Below are positions 1 to 11,256 of a stretch of DNA of 64,000 bases, piece by piece. The position numbers and the translations under genes were made by a program. Source of the DNA: Mya arenaria (lineage: Eukaryota; Mollusca; Bivalvia; Myida; Myidae); NCBI RefSeq assembly GCF_026914265.1, contig NC_069134.1, positions 66,040,094 through 66,104,093 of the forward strand. The letters are read 5' to 3'. Below the pieces are notes generated by a model that made no database searches, had not been told where the DNA came from, and saw only the letters and a list, made by a program, of their open reading frames with translations. Positions within the stretch are counted from its first letter, which is position 1, and every line of letters starts with the position of its first letter.

Positions 1-387
1 AAATAAGACCATTTCCAAATACTATTTAACACCACTATAACGATTGAGAGATTAAACATTTATTGGAGGACAATAACCCGTAGGTTGGTAACATTGTTCG
101 ATTTGCAATAGCGCAAACACTCGGAGAAATATCTATAATAATTCTTATTCCGTGCGTAAAACCTTTTATTGAATGAGAATCTAATTAACGTACGACCGAA
201 GCCAGGAAATGTGCCAAATAGCAACGCTCAGGTCAACGAGTCACTGGTCAAGTGATTTAAAGAAAACCATACTTACTATGTTTGTCAGATACTAAAAGTA
301 GCTTTTACTGGTATGTTAGAAACGCTTTTAGTCTAGTATTCAAAGCCTGATTTTTGGACATCTATAACAACATGAAACAACATTTAA
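1..387. other. Unassigned AT-rich left edge
   Basis: No exon, repeat or RNA gene is recognised here. It lies just upstream of the first visible exon of the TRIM-like gene, so it is probably intron or upstream flank of that gene. Earlier exons (RING and B-box) of a typical TRIM protein would be expected to the left of the window. Confidence 0.4.
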
Positions 388-3300
388 GGCTTATTCGTCA
401 AGGACACCGTGCTCTCAATGACATATGCGTCCAAAGCCGTATTGTTATGTCAGTCAGCGTTATCATCCCTCATTCAGGAGCTGACGACTGACATCACGAC
501 CTCTATTGGAGAGCTGAAGGAGGCCGGCGGCTCCGATATCCCCTCCAGGCGACTCCTGGCGCTACGCACCGCAGAGGCCAACCTAAAAATGGTCGACATG
601 GAGATGGCCAACATAACGCTACCCGTCACTAACTTCAAATTACAGGTACGTAATGCCAACTTCAAACTTCAGGTACGTAATGCCAACTTCAAACTTCAGG
701 TACGTAATACCAACTTCATACTTCAGGTACGTAATGCCAACTTCAACCTTCAGGTACGTAATACCAACTTCATACTTTAGGTACGTAATGCCAGCTTCAT
801 AATTCAGGTACGTAATACCAACTTCATACTTCAGGTACGTAATACCAACTTCATACTTCAGGTACGTAATACCAACTTCATACTTCAGGTACGTAATGCC
901 AACTTCAAACTTCAGGTACGTAATACCAACTTCATACTTTAGGTACGTAATACCAACTTCATACTTCAGGTACGTAATACCAACTTCAAACTTCAGGTAC
1001 GTAATACCAACTTCATACTTCAGGTACGTAATACCAACTTCATACTTTAGGTACGTAATACCAACTTCATACTTCAGGTACGTAATACCAACTTCATACT
1101 TCAGGTACGTAATGCCAACTTCAAACTTTAGGTACGTAATGCCAACTTCAAACTTCAGGTAAGTAATACCAACTTCATAATTCAGGTACGTGATGCCAAC
1201 TTCAAACTTCAGGTACGTAATACCAACTTCATACTTCAGGTACGTAATGCCAACTTCAAACTTCAGGTAAGTAATGTCAACTTCATACTTCAGGTACGTA
1301 ATACCAACTTCATACTTCAGGTTCGTAATGCCAACTTCATACTTCAGGTACGTAATACCAACTTCAAACTTCAGGTACGTAATGCCAACTTCAAACTTCA
1401 GGTAAGTAATGCCAACTTCTAACTTCAGGTACGTAATACCAACTTCATACTTCAGGTACGTAATGCCAACTCCAAACTTCAGGTACGTAATGCCAATTAA
1501 AATCTTCAGGTACGTAATGCCAACTTCATACTGCAATGCGTATTGGGAACTTAAAACTGCAAGTACGTGTTGACGACAGTCGCGAACTTGAAACTGTAGG
1601 CGCGAATTGAAACTATGTACTGCAAATTTAAAGTAGATGCGTATAATATATCCAACGGTCTATTATGGACGTGGATATCGCATCTTTAAACTATAGGATC
1701 GAATTGCCAATGTGCGTATTGCCAACCTCAAACAGCAATTGCATATTGCCAAAGCATATTGCTAATTTCAAACTGCAAAGGTTTTTTTGTCTACTTTCGT
1801 CAAACTGCAAAGGTATTTTGTCTAGGTTCGTATAACAAACATTAAACTGCTAGCGCATGTTGCCCACTGGAAACTGCATGTGCATAGTACCCACTGAAAA
1901 CTGCAAAAACCTTATGCCAACCTTACACTGTCCATATGTTTCCAAACCACTTAAACATGGGATAGTTTCAAGTTTACGGCCAAAATTTAATAAAGCTTGA
2001 TTCAACAACCCACAAGTTTTCTTCAAAGTTTTGAGTATTCCTGCTAGGTCAGCCATCGATCCATAACACGAATATCAATTGCCCATATGGTCAAGGTTTT
2101 GGACACCATCGTGGATTACTTTACCAACATTGGCAGGGGCGTATCTAGACCTAGATTGATGTGCAGGTTCGGTTTGGGGCATGTTCCCCCTCGGAATGCA
2201 ATGTGCACTTAGGTGCGTTTTCCGCTAAGTATTGGAATAATGATAATAATAATACATAAATAGAACATTAAAAGGAAAGACTTGCTAATATTGTTACATG
2301 AAGCATATACCCAGGCCTACAATGCGTACGTGGAGCTACGCCAGTTGTTGAGACTTAAAGAAATACATATGAAAGTAAATACAGAGGAAATGTACTGTAA
2401 TTGTATATGAAAAGGACAGGAAAAAACACATTTGAGTACGTCGGGTAACAAGGAAAGACTACGATATTTAATTTGGTGATACGTAAATAATATTTAAGTA
2501 ATTGATTATCTGCAATAATATTACTCCATTCTGAAGACTATTGATGTAAAAATACATTTCTATACGTACTGGTGAAAGCGCTTTGAAAAAGTACGAATAA
2601 TAGAAAAGAAATATATTTGTATTCCTATTGAGGCATTGGCTCGATGTATTAAAATACCTTTTCATATTTTATTCATTTAAAATGATTGAATCAGCTCTTT
2701 CATTAGTACTAAAGCATTGATCAATCCTCCGTATGAATGCTCTCAATGTCTATTATAAGCAGACTTTTACGGGCATTCAATTGAATTGTGCAGCGATAAT
2801 ATAAACGGATGACAAAATGAAAAAGCCTCATTTTCACAATACCTGTCACCAGCTTTGTTGAATTCAATTGAATGTTATAAAACCTATACGTTGAAATTGA
2901 TATTGACATTGCTTTGCCTCCTTTTGCGATATTCCATTAATATTATCTTCATTTATAAGTTACGGCTTTTATAGTTACAGGTAAAATTGGATGTCGATTT
3001 AACAATTCATAACCTTGCTAAATACTAGTAGACCAGTCGCCAGTTGTCCATCAAACAAATAAGTTGAACAATAGCAATATTATGAAAAAATAATGATAAA
3101 AGCACATGGTTGCATTATCCCAAAGATTAACTGTATTGTTTTTTTTTTTCATTTCTAAGACATTTTTCTTTTTTGATTTTTTTTCTCCTTTAGATGATTA
3201 ATTTCAATTCAATTAAACATTGGACTTTGTGAAACCTTAGTTTAAACCTTAGTATTAAACTGGTTTGAAAATAATTATATGTAAGCTGTCCTTATAGACT

Positions 3301-5606
3301 CTCTCACAATTTATTGGGTCAGAAAAGCAAAAATGTAACTTTGTGTGCAGTGTGAACACTCTGCTTGGATCAACGGTAAGATGTCATAAGATTTCCAGAA
3401 TCAGAGTTATTTTCTTCTTACTGTTTGGAAATATGACAAATACCAAATTTCATGAAAACGTTTGTTCTGTATAGTGTGAGTCAGTCCATTTGAAAAGCTA
3501 ATCAAATTTTGATTAGGACAGATGATAGTTCATGTTCTTGTTTTATTGAAGTACGTACCAACAGGATCCAGTGTAAGTAGTTAGGAGGGCTGATATATAT
3601 AGAGCTGGTGTCAATTAACCGTGTAAAGGCTAAACAATAACACAAACATATTGACTAATCAATGAAATATTAATTTAAGTCCCCTCTACTTTTTATCGAA
3701 TGAAGCCGTGTTTTGTGACAATTAGACGATACTTTTGCGGCCAGTGGTTACACTCAAACGAATATTTAATAATTAATACTTGTCTCATGAAAGATATATA
3801 ACGGTTAATTGACACCAGCTGTATATTTGCATTTCTGCTATCTGCATTTATTTGCATGTTAAGTAATCATTTTAAGACTATATATTCGCACACCAAGAGA
3901 GGGTTAGGGCTGCACTGTTATTCGAGACATTAGTTCTCTGTAGACAGACTAACAAAAATAATAATCTAAAGTTGCACTAATATATATTTACATTAAAATA
4001 TATCATATATGTTGCCTTGCTTTTTAAACCTATTAATTACTCTTATATTATTGAAAAGTTAACATTTAAAGGTTAAGAAGGTATGTCAACAAAAAATGCA
4101 TTCTTTTTAATTTTTTTATATATATTTCTTAGATTAATTCAGATCTCGCTTGAACAAAAACGACGTTTGTACTATGTTTCTTTTAATTGCACAATCGTTA
4201 CTACTCGGCTATCTCCGGCAAGATCGGAACATAATCTTCAAGATCGAAATATAGATTTTTATTTGAATACTTACAAATATGTTCAGATTGCATGTACTTG
4301 CATGTACCACTATTTATTATGTATTTCACTGTTTGCACACGACATTGTTTAAACATAACATAGGAACAATATTACTCTTAAAGCTTTAGAGTTTCCATTT
4401 GTTAAATCTTAATTTCCTTATACTTCAACATTATTTCTGTTGAAGTTTAATAAATGTGTTGACATACGTGATGTTTAGATTACTTCGTGATTTATCTTCA
4501 TGACGTGCCGTTGCTTGCGCCATTCTTTTCTTGCGGCACCATTTTGTTGTAAGTATTTTGCCTTCTGTACAAGCATAGCAAGAGACCCATGCCAGTATTT
4601 TGCGTGAGTTGTTTTATTTTTGCTGGCAATGGACAATGCATGTTATCGCTCTTCAATTCCTAAAATATTTTCAACTGTGATTTAACTCCTTTCCTCGAAA
4701 GATCGCCTAGTTGTCTAGCCATCTTTTTGCTTGGCTTATCGTCATTTGATTGGCTATATGCATGTCGTTCTAAAAGAGTATGGCATGTCTAAAACGACTC
4801 AAGATGACAGAATGTTTGATGATTTAAGACACCATTTCCACCATGAACCCTATATCCACCTGCCAACATTAAAACCAAATAAATTTATGTTCAGAGGGAG
4901 GGGTGCAAGTCAAAAGGTCCCCAACTCCTGTAACGTCAACTCCTGAACTGCCCCCCCCCCCCCCCCCCCAGTTCGTCTTTATATCACTTATATCACTAAT
5001 GTTGCTGATACTTTGATATGTTTAAATGTCGGTTGTGTATCAATATCTTTGCAGGTTTCGCTTTCAAAACAGCTCGCATCAAGTTCATTTTCATTTTTTA
5101 AGTATGTTTGTATTTAGAAAGACGGGTTTTCCATTTTTTCATCGCTGTGGAAATTTGAGCTTTTGTCATTGGGCATCACATGTTATGTTGGTCATCTTTT
5201 CTGTATCGAGCGTCTCAATTATATCGGAATCACTCGCCCATAGTCGTGGCTAGATTCATTTCAATTTTCTTTTTTCATCAGCCAAGTTCTAATCACTTTT
5301 GATTTAATTCCAAGTTATCTTCAAATAGCTCGTTTGGTTTACATTCGTTTATGAAATGAAATTGTCCACATCGTTCGGAACGTCGATAGAATCGTCAGAA
5401 TCATTGGACACAAATCGTTGTAGAGAAAGATAATCTTGCATGAGGGCTTCCATTTACTCCAGTATCGTCATACTTCTCCATTATCTCAATATCATCACTG
5501 ACTTCACTTACATCTTCATTTTCGAGCGCAGTACCTTTCTCCTTGTCAACATTATCACTTCCAAGTAATCCATTCTTGCACTCCGAGTATTCTCTTTAGT
5601 CTCTTC

Positions 5607-5682
<76 letters not shown>

Positions 5683-7565
5683 ACATCGGTTGAACTTCAA
5701 TTTCTCTGACGGCATGGAAATATTGACCGTTTTATTTGATAACTTGTTTTAAAATACTTATATATTAGGCATACTGAGTCTAGTATATCTTGAACTTCAA
5801 GAACAGCCGTGTATATCTATATGGTGTGGGTGTGTGACAGTATTTTTTAAGCAAGAGCAAATTGCAGACTGTTAATTTCTGCCTAGTTCGCTAAAAATCC
5901 ATGCCATTGTTTCTCAAGGGACTTATTCACAGATGTAATGTCGGCGACTTTTATTTTCAAACTTTGTTCAAATTGAAAAATATCACAAAGCTACGTGATT
6001 GCACACCAAATTGCAGCAGACAGTTCTAGACATATGTATCTATTTTATTATTATTTTGTAAAATTCAACACGAAGTCACATCAGACAGTTACAGACATAT
6101 ATTTATCTTAACAGTATTTTCGGTAAATTAAATCTATTTTCAATTGGGTTACTAGCACTTTCCGGCAAAATTCAGCATTTTCTTTAAAAAAACAAACAAA
6201 CATAATTATACGAACAAAAAAGATCATACTTAAAATATAACCCAATTGTCTGATGACGAAATGCTACAAGTTGTTTTATCTAATTACTCATATAAATCAA
6301 TTTATTTTAATGTTCGGTCAATTATATAGTGAGAAAGTTCTTTTTAAATGAGCCCATTATAGGTTGATGTTAAAAACATATTAGCCTTATAAATGGGGGT
6401 ATCAATTAATAGCTACGTGGCCACAAAACCCCCAACTAAAAAGCGCCAAAGTTTTTCTTATATTTCTTATCTGTACACAAATCAAGTTTTGTTTTGTTTT
6501 GATCATTATTTAGGGATCTAGCAAGTGTAACCTACTTTGCCCCTTAAAAGTGGTGCGTCTTCCATCTAATCCTTATTTATTCTACAGGTTAGCGCTAAGA
6601 TGGAAGCGTGCATGGTGATGTTGAAAGACGCCGTAGACGTCGTCACGGACGAGGGCAGCTTTGAGGTTCCGCCCTTGCCACCGCCCGTCGTCACTATCCC
6701 GCAGACACCAAAGAAGTCACCCGCGCATGCGCGAACAAGACGTCCGCCGACGGAAGTGTGTGCCGTCAAAGTGAGCTCGTTCGGGGTCCGCATGCATAAT
6801 GACAAAAGTCCGTGTGACATAACTGGATCTACGATAATGCCGGACGGACGCCTGGTGCTGGTGGATTATAACAACAAGAAACTGAAGGTTCTTGATATTG
6901 ATTATAAGCTAATTTCTGATTTCAAAACGGACGGCGCCTCGTTTGACGCTACCACCATCCACAATAGCCAAGTGGCTGTCACTGTACCGAAAGAAAAGAA
7001 GATTCATTTCCTGAGTTTACAAGATGGCATGCGAGTATCGGACAGTATTCAAACTAGATTAGAATGCTGGGGGATCGATTCATTAGACGACAAGTTGGTG
7101 GTAGTAACAAACAGCGATGATCATATGATTTTGTTTCTTAATAGAAAAGGTACGGAACTTATTTCTTGTAGTTTGGGGTCCCAGGATCCAAACATGAAAT
7201 GGCCGATTTCTGTTTGCGTGGAATCCAAGGACAGGATATTCGTGTCCTGTCAAGGCGAGGGTGACTCGGATGATATAAATGGCTGCCTGGTTGTGATCGA
7301 CTCGGCCGCTCAGGTGCGCAGCATGTATATGGACCCGGGCCTCCGGAAACCGACCAGCTGCACGCGCGACGACGATGGAAACATCTTCATCTGCGGGCTG
7401 ACGTCAGCAAACGTGCACTTGATCCAAAAGACGGGTGACCGCCTCGGTCAGGTGATTTCCGGTCTCAGCAAGCCGATCAACGTCAAGTTTTGTGCGGAAA
7501 CCGGAAGTCTGCTGCTGATGGAGCGGTTCTGCAATGATGTGGCAGTTTATCAGCTGCAGGAATGA
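388..7565 (+). CDS. TRIM-like protein, 3' portion (coiled coil + beta-propeller), two exons visible
   Basis: Exon A runs from an uncertain acceptor at about 388-403 to 645 and exon B from 6588 to the TGA at 7563-7565. The junction is phase 0: exon A ends ..NFKLQ and exon B begins VSAKMEACMVMLKDAVD after a 'ttctacag' acceptor. Exon A (ASKAVLLCQSALSSLIQEL...) reads like the helical coiled-coil segment of molluscan TRIM proteins. Exon B has a proline-rich linker (PPLPPPVVTIPQTP) and then repeated strand patterns typical of an NHL/six-bladed propeller, such as PDGRLVLVDYNNKKLKVLD and DDGNIFICGL. RING and B-box would lie outside the window. The family usually acts as cytoplasmic E3 ligases or scaffolds; that role is inferred. 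The oddity is the intron, which starts with about 33 tandem copies of the exon-A/donor junction. AATAAA at 8227 is a possible poly(A) signal. Confidence 0.75.
630..1532 (+). repeat. 27-bp tandem array of an exon-end/5' splice-site unit (about 33 copies)
   Basis: The unit is roughly 'gtacgtaatnccaacttc' followed by 'anacttcag'. Copy zero is the end of exon A itself (..AACTTCAAATTACAG), and every following unit repeats this exon end joined to a GTACGT donor. At least three units (donor GT near 1159, 1267 and 1402) carry the fully consensus CAG|GTAAGT. The reading frame of exon A stays open through about five units (VRNxNFxLQ repeated) until a TAG at 778-780. The array sits entirely at the 5' edge of the intron. 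Past about 1532 only decayed, irregular relatives ('aactgcaa...') are visible to about 1920. Confidence 0.93.
4950..4969. repeat. Poly-C homopolymer
   Basis: An uninterrupted run of about 20 cytosines inside the TRIM-like intron. Its length is likely to be unreliable in an assembly. Confidence 0.9.
5607..5683. repeat. (ATC)n microsatellite
   Basis: An almost perfect trinucleotide run of about 25 units in the TRIM-like intron, interrupted once near its end ('caacatcgg'). No coding context supports it as protein. Confidence 0.93.
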
Positions 7566-8137
7566 CTAACAGAGGAGGCCAGAACCAGGCTGTAGAGTTC
7601 TTAGGACACTTTGGCATTTTGCGCATAAGTGTGAAGGTAGAAAGTATGCAGGAAGCAGATTGGAAAGTGGTATGTGAAAAATATCAGTATGAGTAATGAA
7701 ATACGGTATAGCGGTATTATTTTGAAAACATGACGGTACTACCTGTGTCTGATGAAACGTGTTTCGAAATCAGATACATAAAAGAGAACAAGTCCAGTAT
7801 TGTAGGCTTGTCATATGTTAAAGGTTAGTCTATTTAAAATTTAAATAGACAGTTTGTGAAAAACCTTTATAAGACACACCAGCAGCAGTTCTTTAGAAAA
7901 AAATGTGTTCTTGTACGTGTAGTATATATACACAAAGGTTCGCAACAGAACAAGATGATTAGAAAAAAATTCAGGAGTGTTTTCATTGAAGAATTAGTGT
8001 ATGAAGCGCCAAATCTACATACACTGAAATATTTTGAGAGTTCTTCTAAGGAATTAGTATTATGATTAGATAGACAGTGTGTGATCGTATAGGTTTGTTC
8101 GAGATTTAACATTTACTTTAAAAGTTAAAATGTTGAA

Positions 8138-8208
8138 AGTTGGGGAGGGGGGAGGAGGGGAGGAGGGGAGGAGGGGAGGGGGGGGGGAGGAGGGGAGGAG
8201 GGGAGGGG
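8138..8208 (+). repeat. G-rich purine tract, G-quadruplex prone
   Basis: Serial GGGG/GGA blocks ('gggaggaggggaggagggg') run for about 70 bp on the plus strand, just before the AATAAA at 8227. The density of G runs fits intramolecular G-quadruplex formation. In the transcript of the TRIM-like gene it would lie in the 3' UTR upstream of the putative poly(A) signal. Confidence 0.8.
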
Positions 8209-8226
8209 TATAAGAAATATTTTATA

Positions 8227-8232
8227 AATAAA
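8227..8232 (+). terminator. Candidate poly(A) signal of the TRIM-like gene
   Basis: AATAAA about 660 bp after the stop codon, the first good hexamer noticed on this strand. The position suits a 3' UTR end but nothing else confirms it. Confidence 0.35.
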
Positions 8233-10235
8233 ACATAAAAACTATAAAAAGCATTAATATCCTTCATGTATGGAAGCGTATCGGCAAACCAGTTTCCCAA
8301 ACCTTGATCTAACAAAGACATGTTATTTCTATGGAAGCCTATAACGTATATAATGATTATTTAGTCACCTGTTTGACGTAGACTAAAGGAGTTATAACAT
8401 GGCCTTTTGTCTAAATCATGTCAACTTGTTCACTTTTTGACTAATTATCATCGTATCTATTATAATAAGTGTATCATAGCTTTTTAAATGGATACAGTGA
8501 AAACCAAGTTTTTCTAATAAGGTCAAAAATAGTTTTGTTTCAGAGTACCCGACTGGATATGTTCTTTTACCAACCAACCGAATTATTTCCGAATCGAAAC
8601 ACATCAACAAAAAACAAACCAAAGGCCCATGAGGGCCTATGCTCTAGGGGTTGGCATTGCTTGTTTGGTCATTTTGGCTAGTAAAATTTCAAAATTTTAG
8701 GATTGCACGACAACAATATTTGAAAATGCCAGTGCACAGTAAGATAAGTCCGGACGTCACGCTTATCGGTGCACTGACCAAATGTTTACAGACACAGTTG
8801 CACCGCATTTCAAAGATATTCAATGTCACAATTTGCACATCTTTCCTTGGATAATTTAATAACAACACTGAAAAACAACGGTTTCAAGGCAATCAAACAT
8901 AGTATTTATTTGTCTGTTTAAACAGCAGCAGCGTCAATGACGTCAAATCTTTGAGCTGTGTCACATACTGTAGAGCATTTACCACATTCATGCCAGTTGA
9001 CCAATCAAAAGCGTCGTTTTTGTACATATTAAGGTACTCTGAAGATGTTTCATTCATTCTAATATTTTTATGAATGCAACTGAAAGAATATGCGTTCATC
9101 GAAGGAATTGCAATAAGAGTGTGAATGTTTATGTTCGCCAGATTTGTAACCTCTATAATGGAAGTAAACCTAAAGTGGACCACTGCATTTGACCGTTAAT
9201 GTCACCGATTATGAATGGCTCCTCCAAAATAGTGATTGTTCTCAAGTGAGATAAAAAGAGTCCAGCAAGTTCAACATGTTCCTGGACGTTCTTTCAAGAC
9301 AACAAGAAAACATGTTGCAGTTTTGAGATTTAATCTGATCCAAATATCTGTATGTTATATGTATTTGTTTATATAATACACAATGAATATAGTCGCAGAG
9401 AGGTATCAGATTCAATAAAGTCAAGAACATATGTTGCAGGTTTCATATTTAATCACATCAAAACATCCATTCTTAATATCAGTAAGGTTTCAAGAATTAC
9501 CACAGTGAATAAAGTCGCATATAATGAAATTAATTGATTAACTAGAATTCCGCTAATCGGATCTGTCGTCTGTCAACATGACCTTGACCTACTGACCCCA
9601 AAACCAATAAGGCCTATTTACTGACCATGACCAGCCATCAATGTGCATAAAAATTTTAAAGATATGAAACGAAAGTGTGATGATGAAAGTGTGATGATGA
9701 CGATGACAATGCCGAAGACAACAACTGTTGCAGATTCTACAATCAGATTATGTTTTATATCCTGATTTTCTTGCACAATTGAGTATTCTTGGTCGATCTG
9801 TTGGTTAAAATTGCTAAGCGTAGTTCATAATTAATAGTAAGAGCAAAATTGTGTTTCGTATTTATCAGATCACATTAATATACATTGAACACACGCACAA
9901 ACTGAAAAACAAAACATCAACCATGACGCCAGCGACACAATTAATGAAGAACTAATTTGATTTTCAATTCAATCAACTGCAAAGGCAAACAGGATTTTGA
10001 CGCTCTAAACATGACAATTCAATACAAACAATTTCAACAATGCATTAAAAAAAAACAAGAGAACAACAGAAGCAACAATGCTCGTCCGTTGTTTTTCCTT
10101 ATGTCGAAGGGGCACAAATTTACAGTTATCAAGGCCAGAGTTATGCGCCTTGTTATCCATATATGAACGTATTGTCTCTGGCAATATGTGTAGAAAGTTG
10201 CTTTATTTCTTCAACTGTTTAATAGTTATGGCCAA

Positions 10236-10625
10236 CAGGGCTTCCATTCAGAATTTGAAAGTAAATTATGAACTTCCTGTCCATCATTATTGTAAGGTTT
10301 AAACTGAAATGTGGAAGTTTCTTGAATACAATACTTTTTTCCACTATTTTTCAAATTGTTTGTTAAAAATAAAACTATTTGCAACTATAACTTGCCAAAT
10401 TCACAGATTTATATTGAAATAATTCATTTTATTTCAAGATTTATTGAAATTGTGACCATAAAAGTAATATTGACAGTTTTGATATTTTGAACTTCCAAGC
10501 TTTCAACTTTGGAAGTTTTCTTCAAAATTATAGAAGTTTTTGTACTTCCAAGGAATCCATTTTAGAAGTTTTAACTCATTTCTAGGGAGTAATATACTTC
10601 CAAACTTCCTTCAACGGCAGCCCTG
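10236..10625. mobile_element. Non-autonomous TIR element, CAGGGCTTCC ends (copy 1)
   Basis: About 390 bp, beginning CAGGGCTTCCATT and ending near-inverted in ..GGCAGCCCTG, with a second copy at 50952-51349 of matching internal sequence ('gaacttcctgt', 'gggagtaatat', 'cttccaaacttcctt'). CAGGG termini suggest the hAT superfamily. The flanks share GGCCAA, a possible imperfect target-site duplication. There is no coding capacity. Confidence 0.7.
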
Positions 10626-11256
10626 GGCCAAGGTTTTAGAAAAATGACACCAACTACTATACCAATAACAACACGCGGCTATGACAATAACGCAACCGTT
10701 TTTCTTAAATAAATCCGGATGAAACAAAGATGAAAATAATACATAACAGGTAGTATACATCTTGGCGTATGTGCATAGTGAACATATTGAATGAACTATC
10801 ACAGTATGCAAACAAACGAGACAAGAGCACCACAAATACTTGTAAACAACACATTTTTATGCAATTTTTTTTGTAACATGAAATCCGTTCAGATTTACCA
10901 TATAAATTGAAATTCAGCCGATTTGGATACATCTAAAAATAAAACAACCAATGAAAATCCACCTTCCATATATTCAGTGTTATCATCTGATCTAGTATGT
11001 GCAAATTCCAGAGGATTATCCCTCGGCCCAGGGATATGGAATGTATGCAAAACATTTGGTTCTACAGCATGTGAAGCGCACAATACTAGTCTTGGATCAG
11101 ATTATCCATACATTTTGTTAATTGCTGTTGATATTTTGTGGAAAGCAGTACTTTGCAGAACATACTATGGTAACAACAACACTAATACTACAGTGTCCTG
11201 AAGTCACAAATGACTATATAAACTTTAACAATAGACAAGATTTCACTCCAAGCATT

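Larger units (their letters stand above)
1533..6587 (+). other. Remainder of TRIM-like intron
   Basis: AT-rich sequence between the splice-site array and the propeller exon. The part to about 2060 contains decayed derivatives of the upstream repeat ('aaactgcaa' and 'gcgtattgcc' motifs). There is a C20 homopolymer at about 4950-4969 and an (ATC)n tract at about 5607-5683. No additional exon of the gene could be supported in between. Confidence 0.5.
7566..11256. other. Region between TRIM-like and FBXW9 stop codons
   Basis: The two genes converge here. The first 660 bp are probable 3' UTR of the TRIM-like gene, ending near AATAAA at 8227-8232. The rest is AT-rich, with a purine tract at 8138-8208, a short stretch near 9572-9640 ('tgaccttgacctactgacc') resembling the core of the repeat at 43131, and a CAGGGCTTCC element at 10236-10625. 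No further gene is supported. Confidence 0.45.

Noticed and set aside
640-1536. 298-codon open frame on the minus strand (EVGITYLKY repeats)
   Set aside because: It is the complement of the 27-bp splice-site array belonging to the plus-strand gene, with no start context or conserved domain.
6566-6820. Minus-strand open frame over the propeller exon
   Set aside because: Shadow of the plus-strand TRIM-like exon, which has domain-like sequence and matching splice phase.
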